Positions 51,595 to 60,370 are shown, numbered from the stretch's first letter. The stretch: 64,000 bases of DNA from Tenacibaculum jejuense (GCF_900198195.1 NZ_LT899436.1:3563001-3627000); one strand, 5' to 3'. Notes: generated by a model not told the origin, from the sequence alone. Numbers and translations are program-made.

Positions 51595-52626
51595 TTGACT
51601 TCTTTTAAGAAAACATATTATTTCTACTTTATTTTACTGAGTTTCGTTTTAATACTCTTCTGTTTTGTAAATCTTAGTCTAGGATCTGTAACTATTCCTT
51701 TAGAAGAAATTTTAAGTATTCTGGTTGGAAAAACCTCGTCTAAAGCTAGCTGGGAAACAATTATTATCAATTATAGGTTACCTAAAACTATAACTGCTGT
51801 TTTAGTTGGCTCTGGTTTATCCGTTTGTGGTTTATTAATGCAAACATTATTTAGAAATCCTTTAGCAGGTCCTTTTGTTTTGGGCATTTCATCTGGAGCT
51901 AGTTTAGGAGTCGCTTTATTTGTTTTAGGATCTGGATTTATTAGTAGCCTATGGGGATTAAGTATTCTTGATCTAGGTTTGCCTTTAGCTGCTAGCTTAG
52001 GTGCTTTTTTTGTTCTAATTGCAATAATACTAGCTGCCAACAAAGTAAGAAATACAATGTCTATCTTAATTATAGGACTCATGTTTGGTGCACTTACTTC
52101 TTCAATAATAAATGTATTATCTTATTTTAGTGAAGCAGAACAATTAAAACAATTTGTCTTTTGGGGATTTGGAAGCCTTGGAAATTTAACTTGGAATGAA
52201 ATTTTTATTTTTTTGGGAATTTATTTTATTTGCGGAATAGGAATTTTTACTTCTATTAAAGCTTTGAATAGTTTTTTACTTGGTGAAAATTACGCGCAGA
52301 GTTTGGGTATTAACACCAAAAAAAGCAGAAACATAATTTTTATCATAACAAGTATATTAACAGGCATAATTACCGCATTTTGTGGTCCTATAGCTTTTAT
52401 TGGACTTGCAGTTCCGCATATTACTAAGCTAATTTTTAAAACCTCCAATCATAAAGTATTAATTCCTGCTGTTGTAATTACTGGAGCCATTATTTTATTA
52501 ATTTGTGATACAATAGCTCAGCTTCCTAGATATGAATTTACATTACCTATTAATGCTATTACATCATTATTCGGTGCTCCTGTTGTTATTTGGCTTTTAG
52601 TAAGAAAGAAAAAAATTTACGTATAG
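51595..52626 (+). CDS. FecCD-family ABC importer permease
   Basis: A 343-aa inner membrane permease of the BtuC/FhuB/FecCD type with about ten helices. Signature regions are NYRLPKTITAVLVGSGLSVCGLLMQ (first part INYRLPKTITAVL), FRNPLAGPFVLGISSGASLG and FCGPIAFIGLAVPHITKL. It would carry iron-siderophore, haem or cobalamin from a periplasmic binding protein into the cell. The start is TTG directly abutting the rdgB stop; no ATG lies before the first helix. The ATPase gene begins one base after its stop. Confidence 0.92.
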   Translation: MTSFKKTYYFYFILLSFVLILFCFVNLSLGSVTIPLEEILSILVGKTSSKASWETIIINYRLPKTITAVLVGSGLSVCGLLMQTLFRNPLAGPFVLGISSGASLGVALFVLGSGFISSLWGLSILDLGLPLAASLGAFFVLIAIILAANKVRNTMSILIIGLMFGALTSSIINVLSYFSEAEQLKQFVFWGFGSLGNLTWNEIFIFLGIYFICGIGIFTSIKALNSFLLGENYAQSLGINTKKSRNIIFIITSILTGIITAFCGPIAFIGLAVPHITKLIFKTSNHKVLIPAVVITGAIILLICDTIAQLPRYEFTLPINAITSLFGAPVVIWLLVRKKKIYV

Positions 52627-52627
52627 T

Positions 52628-53425
52628 TTGAGTTTAGACAAAAAAAATATAATTCTAGAAACTAAAAAACTTTCTATTGGTTATCTTTCAAAAAGACAAA
52701 CCAACACTATAATTTCAGAGATAGATTTAACTGTTTCACAAGGTAAGTTAATCGCTTTGTTAGGTAAAAACGGTATAGGTAAATCCACATTGCTCAGAAC
52801 ACTTAGTAAAGTTCAACAGCCAGTATCTGGTGATATTTTAATTCAAAATTCTTCTTTAGCAAACTATAGTCAAACTGAATTAGCTAAAATTTTAAGCGTA
52901 GTACTAACAGAACGTTTACCTGAGAGTCAGCTTTCAGTTTTTGAAATCGTTGCTTTAGGGAGACAACCTTACACCAATTGGTTAGATCGTTTATCAATCA
53001 CCGATATAAAAAAAATTCAAACAGCATTAGATTTAACAGCTATTACTCATTTAAAAGATAAACCTTTCCATCAACTTAGTGATGGACAATTACAGAGAGT
53101 TCTTATAGCGAGAGCACTAGCTCAAGACACAGAAATTATTATTTTAGATGAACCCACAGCTCATCTAGACATCCATCATACATATAAAGTCTTTTCTCTG
53201 TTAAAAGATCTTGTAAAAAACACTAATAAAACTATTATTATTTCTACTCACGAAGTAAATTTGGCCATACAATTAGCAGATGAGTTTATTCTACTAACAG
53301 AAAAACAAGTCTTTAACGGTAATACTTCTAGCTTAATCGATCAAAATGCATTTTCTGAGCTTTTTCCTTCAGAAAACATTAGCTTCAATAAAGAATTACA
53401 GCAATTTGTAATTAACAAAAATTAA
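52628..53425 (+). CDS. ABC importer ATPase, FecE/BtuD-like
   Basis: A 265-aa ATP-binding subunit. Walker A is LLGKNGIGKSTLLRTL, the signature is LSDGQLQRVLIARALA, Walker B is IIILDEPTAHLD and the switch His is in IISTHEVNLA. The VFEIVALGRQPYTNWLDRL segment is typical of siderophore, haem and B12 importers. It starts with TTG one base after the permease stop. No binding protein or TonB-dependent receptor gene lies nearby, so those must be encoded elsewhere. Confidence 0.92.
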   Translation: MSLDKKNIILETKKLSIGYLSKRQTNTIISEIDLTVSQGKLIALLGKNGIGKSTLLRTLSKVQQPVSGDILIQNSSLANYSQTELAKILSVVLTERLPESQLSVFEIVALGRQPYTNWLDRLSITDIKKIQTALDLTAITHLKDKPFHQLSDGQLQRVLIARALAQDTEIIILDEPTAHLDIHHTYKVFSLLKDLVKNTNKTIIISTHEVNLAIQLADEFILLTEKQVFNGNTSSLIDQNAFSELFPSENISFNKELQQFVINKN

Positions 53426-53426
53426 A

Positions 53427-53458
53427 TTTGAGTTGTGTAGAGTATTCTTGTATTTTTG
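53427..53458 (+). promoter_or_regulatory. Consensus promoter of the M28 peptidase gene
   Basis: TTTG at 53427-53430, 20-bp spacer, TATTTTTG at 53451-53458. The -33 box begins immediately after the ATPase stop. The long-frame TTG start at 53456 lies in the -7 box and is therefore rejected. Confidence 0.78.
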
Positions 53459-53494
53459 AATCCCCTCTTATTTTTCAAAACCATTATATTTATT

Positions 53495-54532
53495 ATGAAG
53501 AATTTTATCTATGCAACATGCATATTTGCTATGTTAGCTTGTAGTTCTGGACAACAAGCGACTTCATCAAAAAAGCATGCTAAAATTAAAGATTTTGCTG
53601 CTTTTTATGCAAAATCTATCACTGCGAAAGACTTAAGTAAACATCTTTATATTTATGCTTCTGATGAGTTTGAGGGTCGAAATACGGGTGAACCTGGTCA
53701 GAAAAAAGCAATCAACTACTTAAAAGATTTTTATGTTAATGAAGGTATCGCTTCTCCTTTAGGTGGTGATGATTATTTCCAAGAAATTCCCTCTTCTTAT
53801 TTAACTAAAAACCACAGAGGTGGTGAATTGAAAGATTCTGAAAATGTATTAGCATATATTAAAGGGACTGAAAAACCTGATGAGATTGTTGTTATTTCAG
53901 CACACTTAGATCACGTTGGAACAAAAGATGGAGAAATTTATAATGGAGCTGATGATGATGGTTCTGGAACTGTAGCTGTTTTAGAAATTGCTCAAGCTTT
54001 TCAAAAAGCAGCTAAAGCAGGAAAAGGTCCAAAACGATCTATCCTTTTTTTACATGTAACTGCTGAAGAAAAAGGTTTAATAGGTTCTAAATACTATACA
54101 GAAAACCCTGTTTTCCCTTTAAAAAACACGGTTACAGACCTAAATATAGATATGGTAGGACGAGTTGATGAAAGACATAAAGAAAATCCTAACTATATTT
54201 ATTTAATCGGTTCAGATAGACTCAGCACCGAACTCCATAATATATCTGATTCTATGAACACAAAATACACAAATATTAAGTTAAACTACAGGTATAACAG
54301 AAGAACTGATCCTAATTTCTTCTATTATAGATCTGATCATTATAACTTTGCAAAACATAATATTCCTATTATTTTTTACTTTAATGGTGTTCATGAAGAT
54401 TATCATAAACCTACTGATACACCTGATAAAATAAATTATAATTTACTAGAAAAAAGGACAAAACTTGTGTTCTACACGGCTTGGGAAGTAGCTAATAGAG
54501 AAAATAGGCTTATCGTTGATAAAGCTGAATAA
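53495..54532 (+). CDS. M28-family zinc aminopeptidase lipoprotein
   Basis: A 345-aa lipoprotein (lipobox AMLAC, C16 from the ATG at 53495). The M28 di-zinc site is complete: H137 in VISAHLDHVGTKDG, the bridging Asp in NGADDDGSGTVAVLEIA, the catalytic Glu pair in TAEEKGLIGSKYY, Asp in NIDMVGRVDE and the final His in HEDYHKPTDTPDKI. It should remove N-terminal residues from peptides in the periplasm or at the surface. A terminator hairpin follows immediately after the stop. Confidence 0.93.
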   Translation: MKNFIYATCIFAMLACSSGQQATSSKKHAKIKDFAAFYAKSITAKDLSKHLYIYASDEFEGRNTGEPGQKKAINYLKDFYVNEGIASPLGGDDYFQEIPSSYLTKNHRGGELKDSENVLAYIKGTEKPDEIVVISAHLDHVGTKDGEIYNGADDDGSGTVAVLEIAQAFQKAAKAGKGPKRSILFLHVTAEEKGLIGSKYYTENPVFPLKNTVTDLNIDMVGRVDERHKENPNYIYLIGSDRLSTELHNISDSMNTKYTNIKLNYRYNRRTDPNFFYYRSDHYNFAKHNIPIIFYFNGVHEDYHKPTDTPDKINYNLLEKRTKLVFYTAWEVANRENRLIVDKAE

Positions 54533-54535
54533 ACA

Positions 54536-54563
54536 AAAAAACTCGTCGTTTGATGAGTTTTTT
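54536..54563 (+). terminator. Terminator after the M28 peptidase gene
   Basis: 12-bp stem with one G-T pair (54536-54547 with 54552-54563), GTTT loop, ending in T6. The extended DUF1304 frame would run through it. Confidence 0.82.
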
Positions 54564-54593
54564 ATTTTTTATATCTTGAAGAAAACTTTTTTT

Positions 54594-54956
54594 ATGCTTA
54601 TTGTAATCAACATATTAATAGGATTTATCGCCTTTTTTCACCTTTATATTTTATGGTTTGAAATGTTTGCTTGGGAAACTAGAGGTCCTAAAATATTTAG
54701 ACACTTCCCTAAGGAATTATTCCCAAAAACTAAAGCTTTGGCAGCCAATCAAGGCCTTTATAATGGCTTTTTAGCCGCCGGATTGATCTGGACTTTCTTT
54801 ATTGAGAACATTGAATGGAAAACTAATGTTTCTATTTTCTTTTTAGCTTGCGTGGCTATTGCTGGTATTTATGGAGCGCTTTCAGCAAGCAAGAAGATCT
54901 TTTTTGTTCAAGGATTGCCTGCTATTATTACTCTTGTGATTGTCTTAATACAATAA
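54594..54956 (+). CDS. DUF1304 membrane protein
   Basis: A 120-aa inner membrane protein with four hydrophobic segments. The ATG at 54594 gives the family N-terminus LIGFIAFFHLYILWFEMFAW, followed by ANQGLYNGFLAAGLIW and YGALSASKKIFFVQGLPAI, all hallmarks of DUF1304. The function of the family is unknown. The longer frame from 54516 was rejected because it includes the end of the M28 gene and its terminator. Its stop is 2 bp from the stop of the convergent HEAT-repeat gene. Confidence 0.88.
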   Translation: MLIVINILIGFIAFFHLYILWFEMFAWETRGPKIFRHFPKELFPKTKALAANQGLYNGFLAAGLIWTFFIENIEWKTNVSIFFLACVAIAGIYGALSASKKIFFVQGLPAIITLVIVLIQ

Positions 54957-54958
54957 GT

Positions 54959-55768
54959 TTATTTCTTATTTATTGTTCTTAGCGCTCTTTTTATGATGTA
55001 CGCTGTTTCTTTAGAAGAAGACTTTTTCTCCCATTGTTTACAGACATTTAAAACCCATTCTGGTTTAGATTTACTAGCATCATTTAACCAATTTGCAACT
55101 GCATCTCGAACATACTTTGAAGGATCTGATTTTAATGGATTAAGTAGAGAAATTCCTTTTTCAGGATTATCCTGAAAAGTTGCTATCTTTTTGGTCCATA
55201 CTCCAACTGGTCTTAACGACTCTACTGCATAACGTCTCACATTTTCATCAGTATGAGTAGTCCAAGAAGACAAAATAGTTATAGATGTATCTAAATCTTC
55301 AATCATTCGTTCTTTAGTGGCAAAAATTACTACTTCTCGTACCCCAAAATGAGTATCTGCAGCATAAACTTGCATGGCATTCAATAGTTCTTCTATTTCA
55401 TCAAAATGTAAACTTTCCGCCCAACAAGACCAACATCTTACCACATCAGAAGTATGATTTTTTAGTATATCATAAATATTTTTATCGTTTGTTAATACCC
55501 CAAAAGTATGACCAATGACTTTTGTATTACTGTTTGCCGTAGGTTTCTTTTGGTTATTAACCGCTTGTTCAAAATCTAAAAACCATGTTTTCTTACCTAA
55601 AGATTTTAAAACTAATTGTAATAAAGTTAACTGATCAACTGCTAACCATTCCATTAAGTTTTTAGTTTCTATCAATCCTTTATTTAAATATTCTATTGCT
55701 TCTGGATTCAAATCCTTAGAACTTCTGGCTCCTTTTCTATTTAAAATAGCTTCTGGTATATTCTGCAT
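54959..55768 (-). CDS. HEAT-repeat DNA alkylation repair-like protein (AlkC/AlkD type)
   Basis: A 269-aa all-helical protein related to the AlkC/AlkD DNA glycosylases, which remove N3- and N7-alkylpurines using a HEAT-like solenoid. Visible repeats are FGVREVVIFATKERMIED, ENVRRYAVESLRPVGVW and SKYVRDAVANWLNDASKSKP; the last two are highly typical of this family. A Trp/Cys cluster WSCWAESLHFDE lies in the middle. Several homologues have lost glycosylase activity, so catalysis is not assured. It is monocistronic. Confidence 0.78.
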   Translation of the reverse strand: MQNIPEAILNRKGARSSKDLNPEAIEYLNKGLIETKNLMEWLAVDQLTLLQLVLKSLGKKTWFLDFEQAVNNQKKPTANSNTKVIGHTFGVLTNDKNIYDILKNHTSDVVRCWSCWAESLHFDEIEELLNAMQVYAADTHFGVREVVIFATKERMIEDLDTSITILSSWTTHTDENVRRYAVESLRPVGVWTKKIATFQDNPEKGISLLNPLKSDPSKYVRDAVANWLNDASKSKPEWVLNVCKQWEKKSSSKETAYIIKRALRTINKK

Positions 55769-55910
55769 AAAATTATTTTTTAGATAGTATTTTCAACTAG
55801 AAAACTCATTGAATGAAACTTTATAATGTTCTATAAATTTAGAAAAAAGCTTTATTTTCATTATATTAAAGTATTGCTTATTGAAAATTCAACTTTAAAA
55901 ATTGTTTATT

Positions 55911-56186
55911 ATGGACGGATGGGGCTCACTAAAAATGTTGATGAATAGACAACAAGGAAACCAACAAAGAAAGAAAAAACTAAAAGATGCTAGAGATAAA
56001 ACATTAAGTTCTCCTGTTTATTCTAAAACTAGATTTAACTTTCCTAAGGCTTCTAAAAGTGTCATTAAAAAATATGGTCAAGAAGCTAAGAAAACTCAAA
56101 AAAAAGAATCTCTTATTAAGTATTCTGTAATTTCTATAATTATAATAATTTCTTTTATTTACCTATACTTCACAGATTTTTTCTAG
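55911..56186 (+). CDS. Small basic protein with C-terminal membrane helix
   Basis: A 91-aa protein from the ATG at 55911 (a TTG at 55902 would add three residues). The first 65 residues are Lys/Arg/Gln-rich (NRQQGNQQRKKKLKDARDK), and residues about 70-88 form one transmembrane helix, so it is tail-anchored facing the cytoplasm. It recalls the 9225 protein in layout but not in clear sequence identity. The function is unknown. Its stop abuts the convergent DUF1569 gene. Confidence 0.72.
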   Translation: MDGWGSLKMLMNRQQGNQQRKKKLKDARDKTLSSPVYSKTRFNFPKASKSVIKKYGQEAKKTQKKESLIKYSVISIIIIISFIYLYFTDFF

Positions 56187-56639
56187 CTATACTCCAAACT
56201 GCGTTAAGTGATGATCTAAATGTTTGTAAAATAAATTATTCCACTCCTGTTTGGTTAATTTACCAAATGAAGTTGATTCTTTTCCATCGAAATGAACTTC
56301 TCCTAATTCTTGAGTTTTACGAAGATAATCGATTAAAATTTGTTTTTCTGCTTCAAAGTTTTTCTCTTCCGTGATTAAAAACTGAGGCGCAGTTTTACCA
56401 TTTTTAGGATATGGTTTTTCAGAAACTACTTGTTTCTTCACTAATAATTTCAATATCAATTTCATAAAAGCATTTGGTTTTGGATGCTTATTTGTGTATA
56501 CTCCCTCGTATGAAACTGAACAATGAGCCATCATTTGTGCTACATTCATTTTCCCCCATTCAGGCTGAGTTTCTGAAGTTAATGTATTGATTCTAGAAAT
56601 TACTTCTTCTGTAACTTCTTTCGTAAAAATGTTTTTCAT
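56187..56639 (-). CDS. DUF1569 (DinB-like) protein
   Basis: A 150-aa helical protein of the DUF1569 family within the DinB/YfiT four-helix superfamily. Typical segments are WGKMNVAQMMAHCSVSYEGV at the N-terminus and LTKQEWNNLFYKHLDHHLTQFG at the end; the latter His residues and the early His (AHCS) could bind a metal as in YfiT-type thiol transferases. The function is unknown. It is divergent from the outer-membrane barrel gene. Confidence 0.88.
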   Translation of the reverse strand: MKNIFTKEVTEEVISRINTLTSETQPEWGKMNVAQMMAHCSVSYEGVYTNKHPKPNAFMKLILKLLVKKQVVSEKPYPKNGKTAPQFLITEEKNFEAEKQILIDYLRKTQELGEVHFDGKESTSFGKLTKQEWNNLFYKHLDHHLTQFGV

Positions 56640-56678
56640 TTCTTTTTATTTAATTCATAAATAAAGATAAATACTTTT

Positions 56679-56686
56679 TATATTTG
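56679..56686 (+). promoter_or_regulatory. -7 promoter element of the outer-membrane barrel gene
   Basis: TATATTTG, an exact TAnnTTTG box, 13 bp before the ATG at 56700. No clear -33 element. Confidence 0.5.
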
Positions 56687-56699
56687 AAAAAAATCTTCT

Positions 56700-57935
56700 A
56701 TGACTCGTAAAATTGCCCTAGTATTCATTCTAGTAGTAAACACTTTATTTGCTCAAATTTCTTTTGAAAAAGGTTATTTCATTAACAATACTGGTGAACG
56801 TATTGATTGTTTGATAAAAAATTTAGACTGGCAAAATAATCCTACAGAGATTCTTTACAAAAACAATGAAAATAGTCCTGAAAAAAAGCTATCAATACAT
56901 CAAGTACAAGAGTTTTCAATTTTAAACTCTTCAAAATTTATTAGAGCAGAAGTTGCAATAGATAGATCGTCTGATGTTTTACACTTGTTAACTAGAGAAA
57001 GAAATCCGAACTTTACAAATGAATTGATCTTCTTAAAAGTTTTAGAAGAAGGAAAAGCTAATTTATATTATTACAGTGATAATAATTTAACTCGATTCTT
57101 TTTTAGTAAGCCCAATAAAAAAATTACACAGTTAGTATATAAACGATATTTAGCTAATGTTAGCGAGATTAAGACTAACAATTATTACAAACAACAAATT
57201 TTAAAGAATTTAGATTCAGATAAAATATCAAATAGTAAAATTAAATGGCTGAAGTATAATTTAAAAAGCTTAAAAGGTATTTTTTCTTTATACAATGAAT
57301 CAACTAACGAATTAAATACCAATCAAATTAAAAATGATTCTAAGAGTTTCTCTGACTTCTTTAATTTAAATGTAAGACCGAGAATAAACAACAGCTCTTT
57401 ATCTATCGCTAACTCTTCAATTTTTCAAGGATTTAGGAGTGCTATTTTTGAGAGTAAAACAAATTTTGGATTAGGTATTGAAGCAGAATTGCTTTTACCT
57501 TTTAATAAAAATAAATGGAGTGTAATTATTGAAGCTAATTATTTTGAATATGAATCTTTGGGGCAGAAATTTGTAAATCCTGTTTCTTTAGCTAATGAAC
57601 AAGGTAAAATAACATATAAATCACTTGAAATACCTGTAGGTATTCGCCATTACATGTTTTTAAACGAAAAATTAAGTTTATTTGTAAATTTACAAGTCGT
57701 TTTTAATAATACTTTTGATTCTTCAAGTATTGAATTTATTTCTGAAAATGATCGCCCTACGATAAATCCTTTAAGTATCTCTTTTACTAACAACTATGCC
57801 ATTGGCGCTGGTTTAAAACACAAAAGATTTATCTTAGAATTTAGACACTACACCAATAAAAAGCTGAAAAACTTAACAAATTGGGATTCAGAATTTAGCA
57901 CAAATTCTATTATTTTAGGTTACGCTTTGTTTTAA
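56700..57935 (+). CDS. Predicted outer-membrane beta-barrel protein
   Basis: A 411-aa exported protein (signal peptide MTRKIALVFILVVNTLFAQ). The N-terminal region FEKGYFINNTGERIDCLIKN is a domain I remember in many flavobacterial proteins of unknown function. From about residue 235 alternating strands such as FGLGIEAELLLPFNKNKWSV, IIEANYFEYESLG, YKSLEIPVGIRHYMF and ILEFRHYTNKKL end with the aromatic terminus YALF, as expected of an outer-membrane barrel (OmpA/PorT-like). The partner and function are unknown. It overlaps the convergent holA gene by 4 bp. Confidence 0.8.
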   Translation: MTRKIALVFILVVNTLFAQISFEKGYFINNTGERIDCLIKNLDWQNNPTEILYKNNENSPEKKLSIHQVQEFSILNSSKFIRAEVAIDRSSDVLHLLTRERNPNFTNELIFLKVLEEGKANLYYYSDNNLTRFFFSKPNKKITQLVYKRYLANVSEIKTNNYYKQQILKNLDSDKISNSKIKWLKYNLKSLKGIFSLYNESTNELNTNQIKNDSKSFSDFFNLNVRPRINNSSLSIANSSIFQGFRSAIFESKTNFGLGIEAELLLPFNKNKWSVIIEANYFEYESLGQKFVNPVSLANEQGKITYKSLEIPVGIRHYMFLNEKLSLFVNLQVVFNNTFDSSSIEFISENDRPTINPLSISFTNNYAIGAGLKHKRFILEFRHYTNKKLKNLTNWDSEFSTNSIILGYALF

Positions 57936-58933
57936 TGTAATACTCTAAAAATTAACTCTTTTAAAATATCACTGTGGGACTGATTTGCTCCTACACCTTT
58001 GCTTTTTACATCTGCATCTCTTAATAATCCTATAATTTGAGATACTTTACGCATTGGGTAGTTCCTTGCTGCATTAACATAATCATCAACAAAATAAGGA
58101 TTTACTCCTAGTGTTCGTGCAACAGAAGCTTTAGATTTATCTTTTAACCCGTGGTATGATAATAACTGTGTGAAAAAACTATTCAATAATGAAATCGTCA
58201 TTACCAGTGGATTATTTTTTGGATTCTGACTGAAATAATTAATAATTCTATTTGCTTTTACAACATCCTTAAGACCAACAGCTTTTCGTAATTCGAAATT
58301 ATTAAAATCTTTAGAAATCCCGATATTTTCTTCTACATGACTTGGGTTTATTATAGTTCCAGCTTCTAAAACAGAAGTAAGCTTATCTAATTCATTGCTT
58401 ATTTTACTTAAATCTGTTCCTAAGAACTCAACTAACATTTGAGCTGCTTTTGGCTCTATTGTAAATTTTTTACCTTTTAAAACTCTTGCGATCCAATCAC
58501 CAACCTGATTTTCATATAGCTTCTTACTTTCGAAAATCAATCCATTTTTTGCTATTGCTTTGTATACTTTCTTTCTCTTATCTAACTTTTTGTATTTGTA
58601 ATTGAAAACTAAAACTGTTGATTGTTGCGGATTTTCAGCATAACTATCTAATTTTTCAATAGATCGACTTAAATCCTGAGCTTCTTTCACAATGATAACT
58701 TGATGTTCAGCCATCATGGGAAACCTTTTTGCAGAAGAAACGATTTCATCTACAGTTACATCTCTTCCATACATTACCATTTGATTGAATCCTTTTTCAG
58801 ATTCATCTAGCACATTGTTTTCTATGTAACTTGAAATTTTATCAATATAATAAGGTTCCTCTCCCATTAAAAAGTAAATAGGTTTTAACTTACCTTGTTT
58901 TATATCGTCGACAATTTGTTTTACTTCGTTCAT
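57932..58933 (-). CDS. holA: DNA polymerase III delta subunit
   Basis: The delta subunit opens the beta clamp in the clamp loader. The 333-aa protein starts with the AAA+-like fold (IKQGKLKPIYFLMGEEPYYI, then DYVN and FPMMAEHQVIIVKEAQ) and has the characteristic central ILKGKKF...LVEFLGTDLSKISNELDKL and C-terminal collar RTLGVNPYFVDDYVNAARNY. It lacks a Walker A lysine, as usual for delta. It is divergent from the HSDR_N gene with 45 bp between starts. Confidence 0.94.
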   Translation of the reverse strand: MNEVKQIVDDIKQGKLKPIYFLMGEEPYYIDKISSYIENNVLDESEKGFNQMVMYGRDVTVDEIVSSAKRFPMMAEHQVIIVKEAQDLSRSIEKLDSYAENPQQSTVLVFNYKYKKLDKRKKVYKAIAKNGLIFESKKLYENQVGDWIARVLKGKKFTIEPKAAQMLVEFLGTDLSKISNELDKLTSVLEAGTIINPSHVEENIGISKDFNNFELRKAVGLKDVVKANRIINYFSQNPKNNPLVMTISLLNSFFTQLLSYHGLKDKSKASVARTLGVNPYFVDDYVNAARNYPMRKVSQIIGLLRDADVKSKGVGANQSHSDILKELIFRVLH

Positions 58934-58966
58934 TAATTTTCAACAAAATTTAATTCAAACTTTTAC

Positions 58967-58974
58967 TACTTTTG
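58967..58974 (+). promoter_or_regulatory. -7 promoter element of the HSDR_N gene, very close to the start codon
   Basis: TACTTTTG, an exact TAnnTTTG box, ends only 4 bp before the ATG at 58979. With a usual start 4-7 nt after the box, the mRNA would be leaderless or nearly so. Confidence 0.55.
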
Positions 58975-58978
58975 ATCG

Positions 58979-59425
58979 ATGCAAAAATTGAATTTACCTT
59001 CTTACACTTTCAAGATCAAAAGTAATGAAAAACACTATCTGATTTTTGATGAAATTAGAAAAAAATATATTGTTTTAACACCAGAAGAATGGGTAAGACA
59101 ACATTTTGTACAGCTCTTAATACAAGAAAAAAAATATCCTGTTTCTTTAATTGCCATTGAAAAACAGTTGGTTATTAATAACCTAAAAAAAAGGAGCGAC
59201 ATTTTGATTTTTAATTCAAATGGCACTCCTGATATTATTGTAGAATGTAAAGCTCCTTCTATAAAAATTACTCAAGATACTTTCGATCAAATAGCTCGCT
59301 ATAATTTAAAATTAAATGCAAAGTATTTGATTGTAACCAATGGAATAGAACATTACTATTGTATCATGAATACTAAGGATGAAAACTATACTTTTTTAAG
59401 AGATATTCCTGAATACAAAAATTAA
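58979..59425 (+). CDS. Solitary HSDR_N-type (type I restriction R-subunit N-terminal) protein
   Basis: A 148-aa protein equal to the nuclease-fold N-terminal domain of type I restriction subunits, without helicase. LTPEEWVRQHFVQLLIQEKKYP is the family signature, and the PD-(D/E)xK-like residues lie in RSDILIFNSNGTPDIIVECKAP (written here in part: Asp in RSDIL, Glu and Lys in VECK). No hsdM, hsdS or helicase is nearby, so it is not a restriction system. Its place beside holA is, as I remember, conserved in Bacteroidota, suggesting a housekeeping DNA role. Its stop overlaps the response-regulator stop by 4 bp. Confidence 0.86.
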   Translation: MQKLNLPSYTFKIKSNEKHYLIFDEIRKKYIVLTPEEWVRQHFVQLLIQEKKYPVSLIAIEKQLVINNLKKRSDILIFNSNGTPDIIVECKAPSIKITQDTFDQIARYNLKLNAKYLIVTNGIEHYYCIMNTKDENYTFLRDIPEYKN

Positions 59426-60135
59426 GCACTTTGTACTGTATTATCTAACAACTTATATCCTTCACCTCTAACATTTACAATAGCTATGTTTTCATCACAC
59501 ATTAAGTATTTTCTAAGTTTAGTTATATAAACATCCATACTTCTAGAAGTAAAGTAGTTATCATCTCTCCAAATTTTTGTTAATGCTATGGCTTTCGGCA
59601 TAATTGCATTTTTATATTCAGATAAATACTTTAATAACTTGCTTTCTTTTGGAGTAAGTCTTCTTGGTTCTTCTCCTTTGAACGACAATTGACGCGTTCT
59701 GTAATTAAACGTGAAATCTCCAATAGTATATTCTATTGCACTAAATCTCTTGTTATGTTCCCTTTCTTTTGATTTTATTATTCCTTTTATTTTTTCAATT
59801 AAAACTTCTGTTGAAAATGGTTTTTTAAAACAATAATCAACTAAAGGAATTTTATTTATCTCAAATACATCTTCTAACAGAATTTCTTCTGAAAGGAAAA
59901 TCACAGGAAAATCATTGTTATTTTTTCTAACAGAATCTATAAACTCTGTTCTACTTGTTGTAATCAACTTAGAATCAACGATAGATAAATCAAACCTAGA
60001 ACTACTTATTAATAAAGAAATATCATTTACTGAACTTGTAAAAGTTACATTGTAACCATTTAAAAGTAAATAATTCTTTAATACCATTCCAAAGTCTACA
60101 TCTTCATCTATCAATAAAATTTTTATCGACCTCAT
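59422..60135 (-). CDS. Orphan OmpR/PhoB-type response regulator
   Basis: A 237-aa regulator. The receiver domain has acidic pocket D10-E11-D12, phosphoacceptor D54 in SIVDSK, S82 and K105-P106. The winged-helix DNA-binding domain (about residues 130-235) shows RRLTPKESKLLKYL and YITKLRKYLMCDENIAIVNVRGEGYKL. It resembles Bacteroidota RprY-type regulators. No sensor kinase gene is adjacent, so it may pair with a kinase elsewhere or work without phosphorylation. The receiver core is divergent in the beta3-beta4 region. Confidence 0.92.
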   Translation of the reverse strand: MRSIKILLIDEDVDFGMVLKNYLLLNGYNVTFTSSVNDISLLISSSRFDLSIVDSKLITTSRTEFIDSVRKNNNDFPVIFLSEEILLEDVFEINKIPLVDYCFKKPFSTEVLIEKIKGIIKSKEREHNKRFSAIEYTIGDFTFNYRTRQLSFKGEEPRRLTPKESKLLKYLSEYKNAIMPKAIALTKIWRDDNYFTSRSMDVYITKLRKYLMCDENIAIVNVRGEGYKLLDNTVQSA

Positions 60136-60370
60136 TAAATATATTTTTTATGCCCCCTAATTTCTAGTCGTACTTTTACAAACAATCTTACAGTGAGCAT
60201 ATTACATTTTATCACTCTCAATTACAATTGCTTACTTCTTATCCCCAAAAGAATTCCAAGTACATATATAATACAGTTGAATTCATAAAATTCCTACCCT
60301 TTAAACATTATTTTTTTCAACGTTCTAAAAAATTAATACTTCTTTACATTTTAAAATAATTTTATTGGTG

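Noticed and set aside
53456..53494. Extended start of the M28 peptidase
   Set aside because: It overlaps the -7 box, and only the ATG at 53495 gives a clean lipoprotein signal.
54516..54593. N-terminal extension of the DUF1304 frame
   Set aside because: It overlaps the end of the M28 gene and runs through its terminator; the family starts at the ATG of 54594.
58979..59425. Restriction-modification system
   Set aside because: Only the HSDR_N fold is present; there is no helicase, methylase or specificity gene around it.
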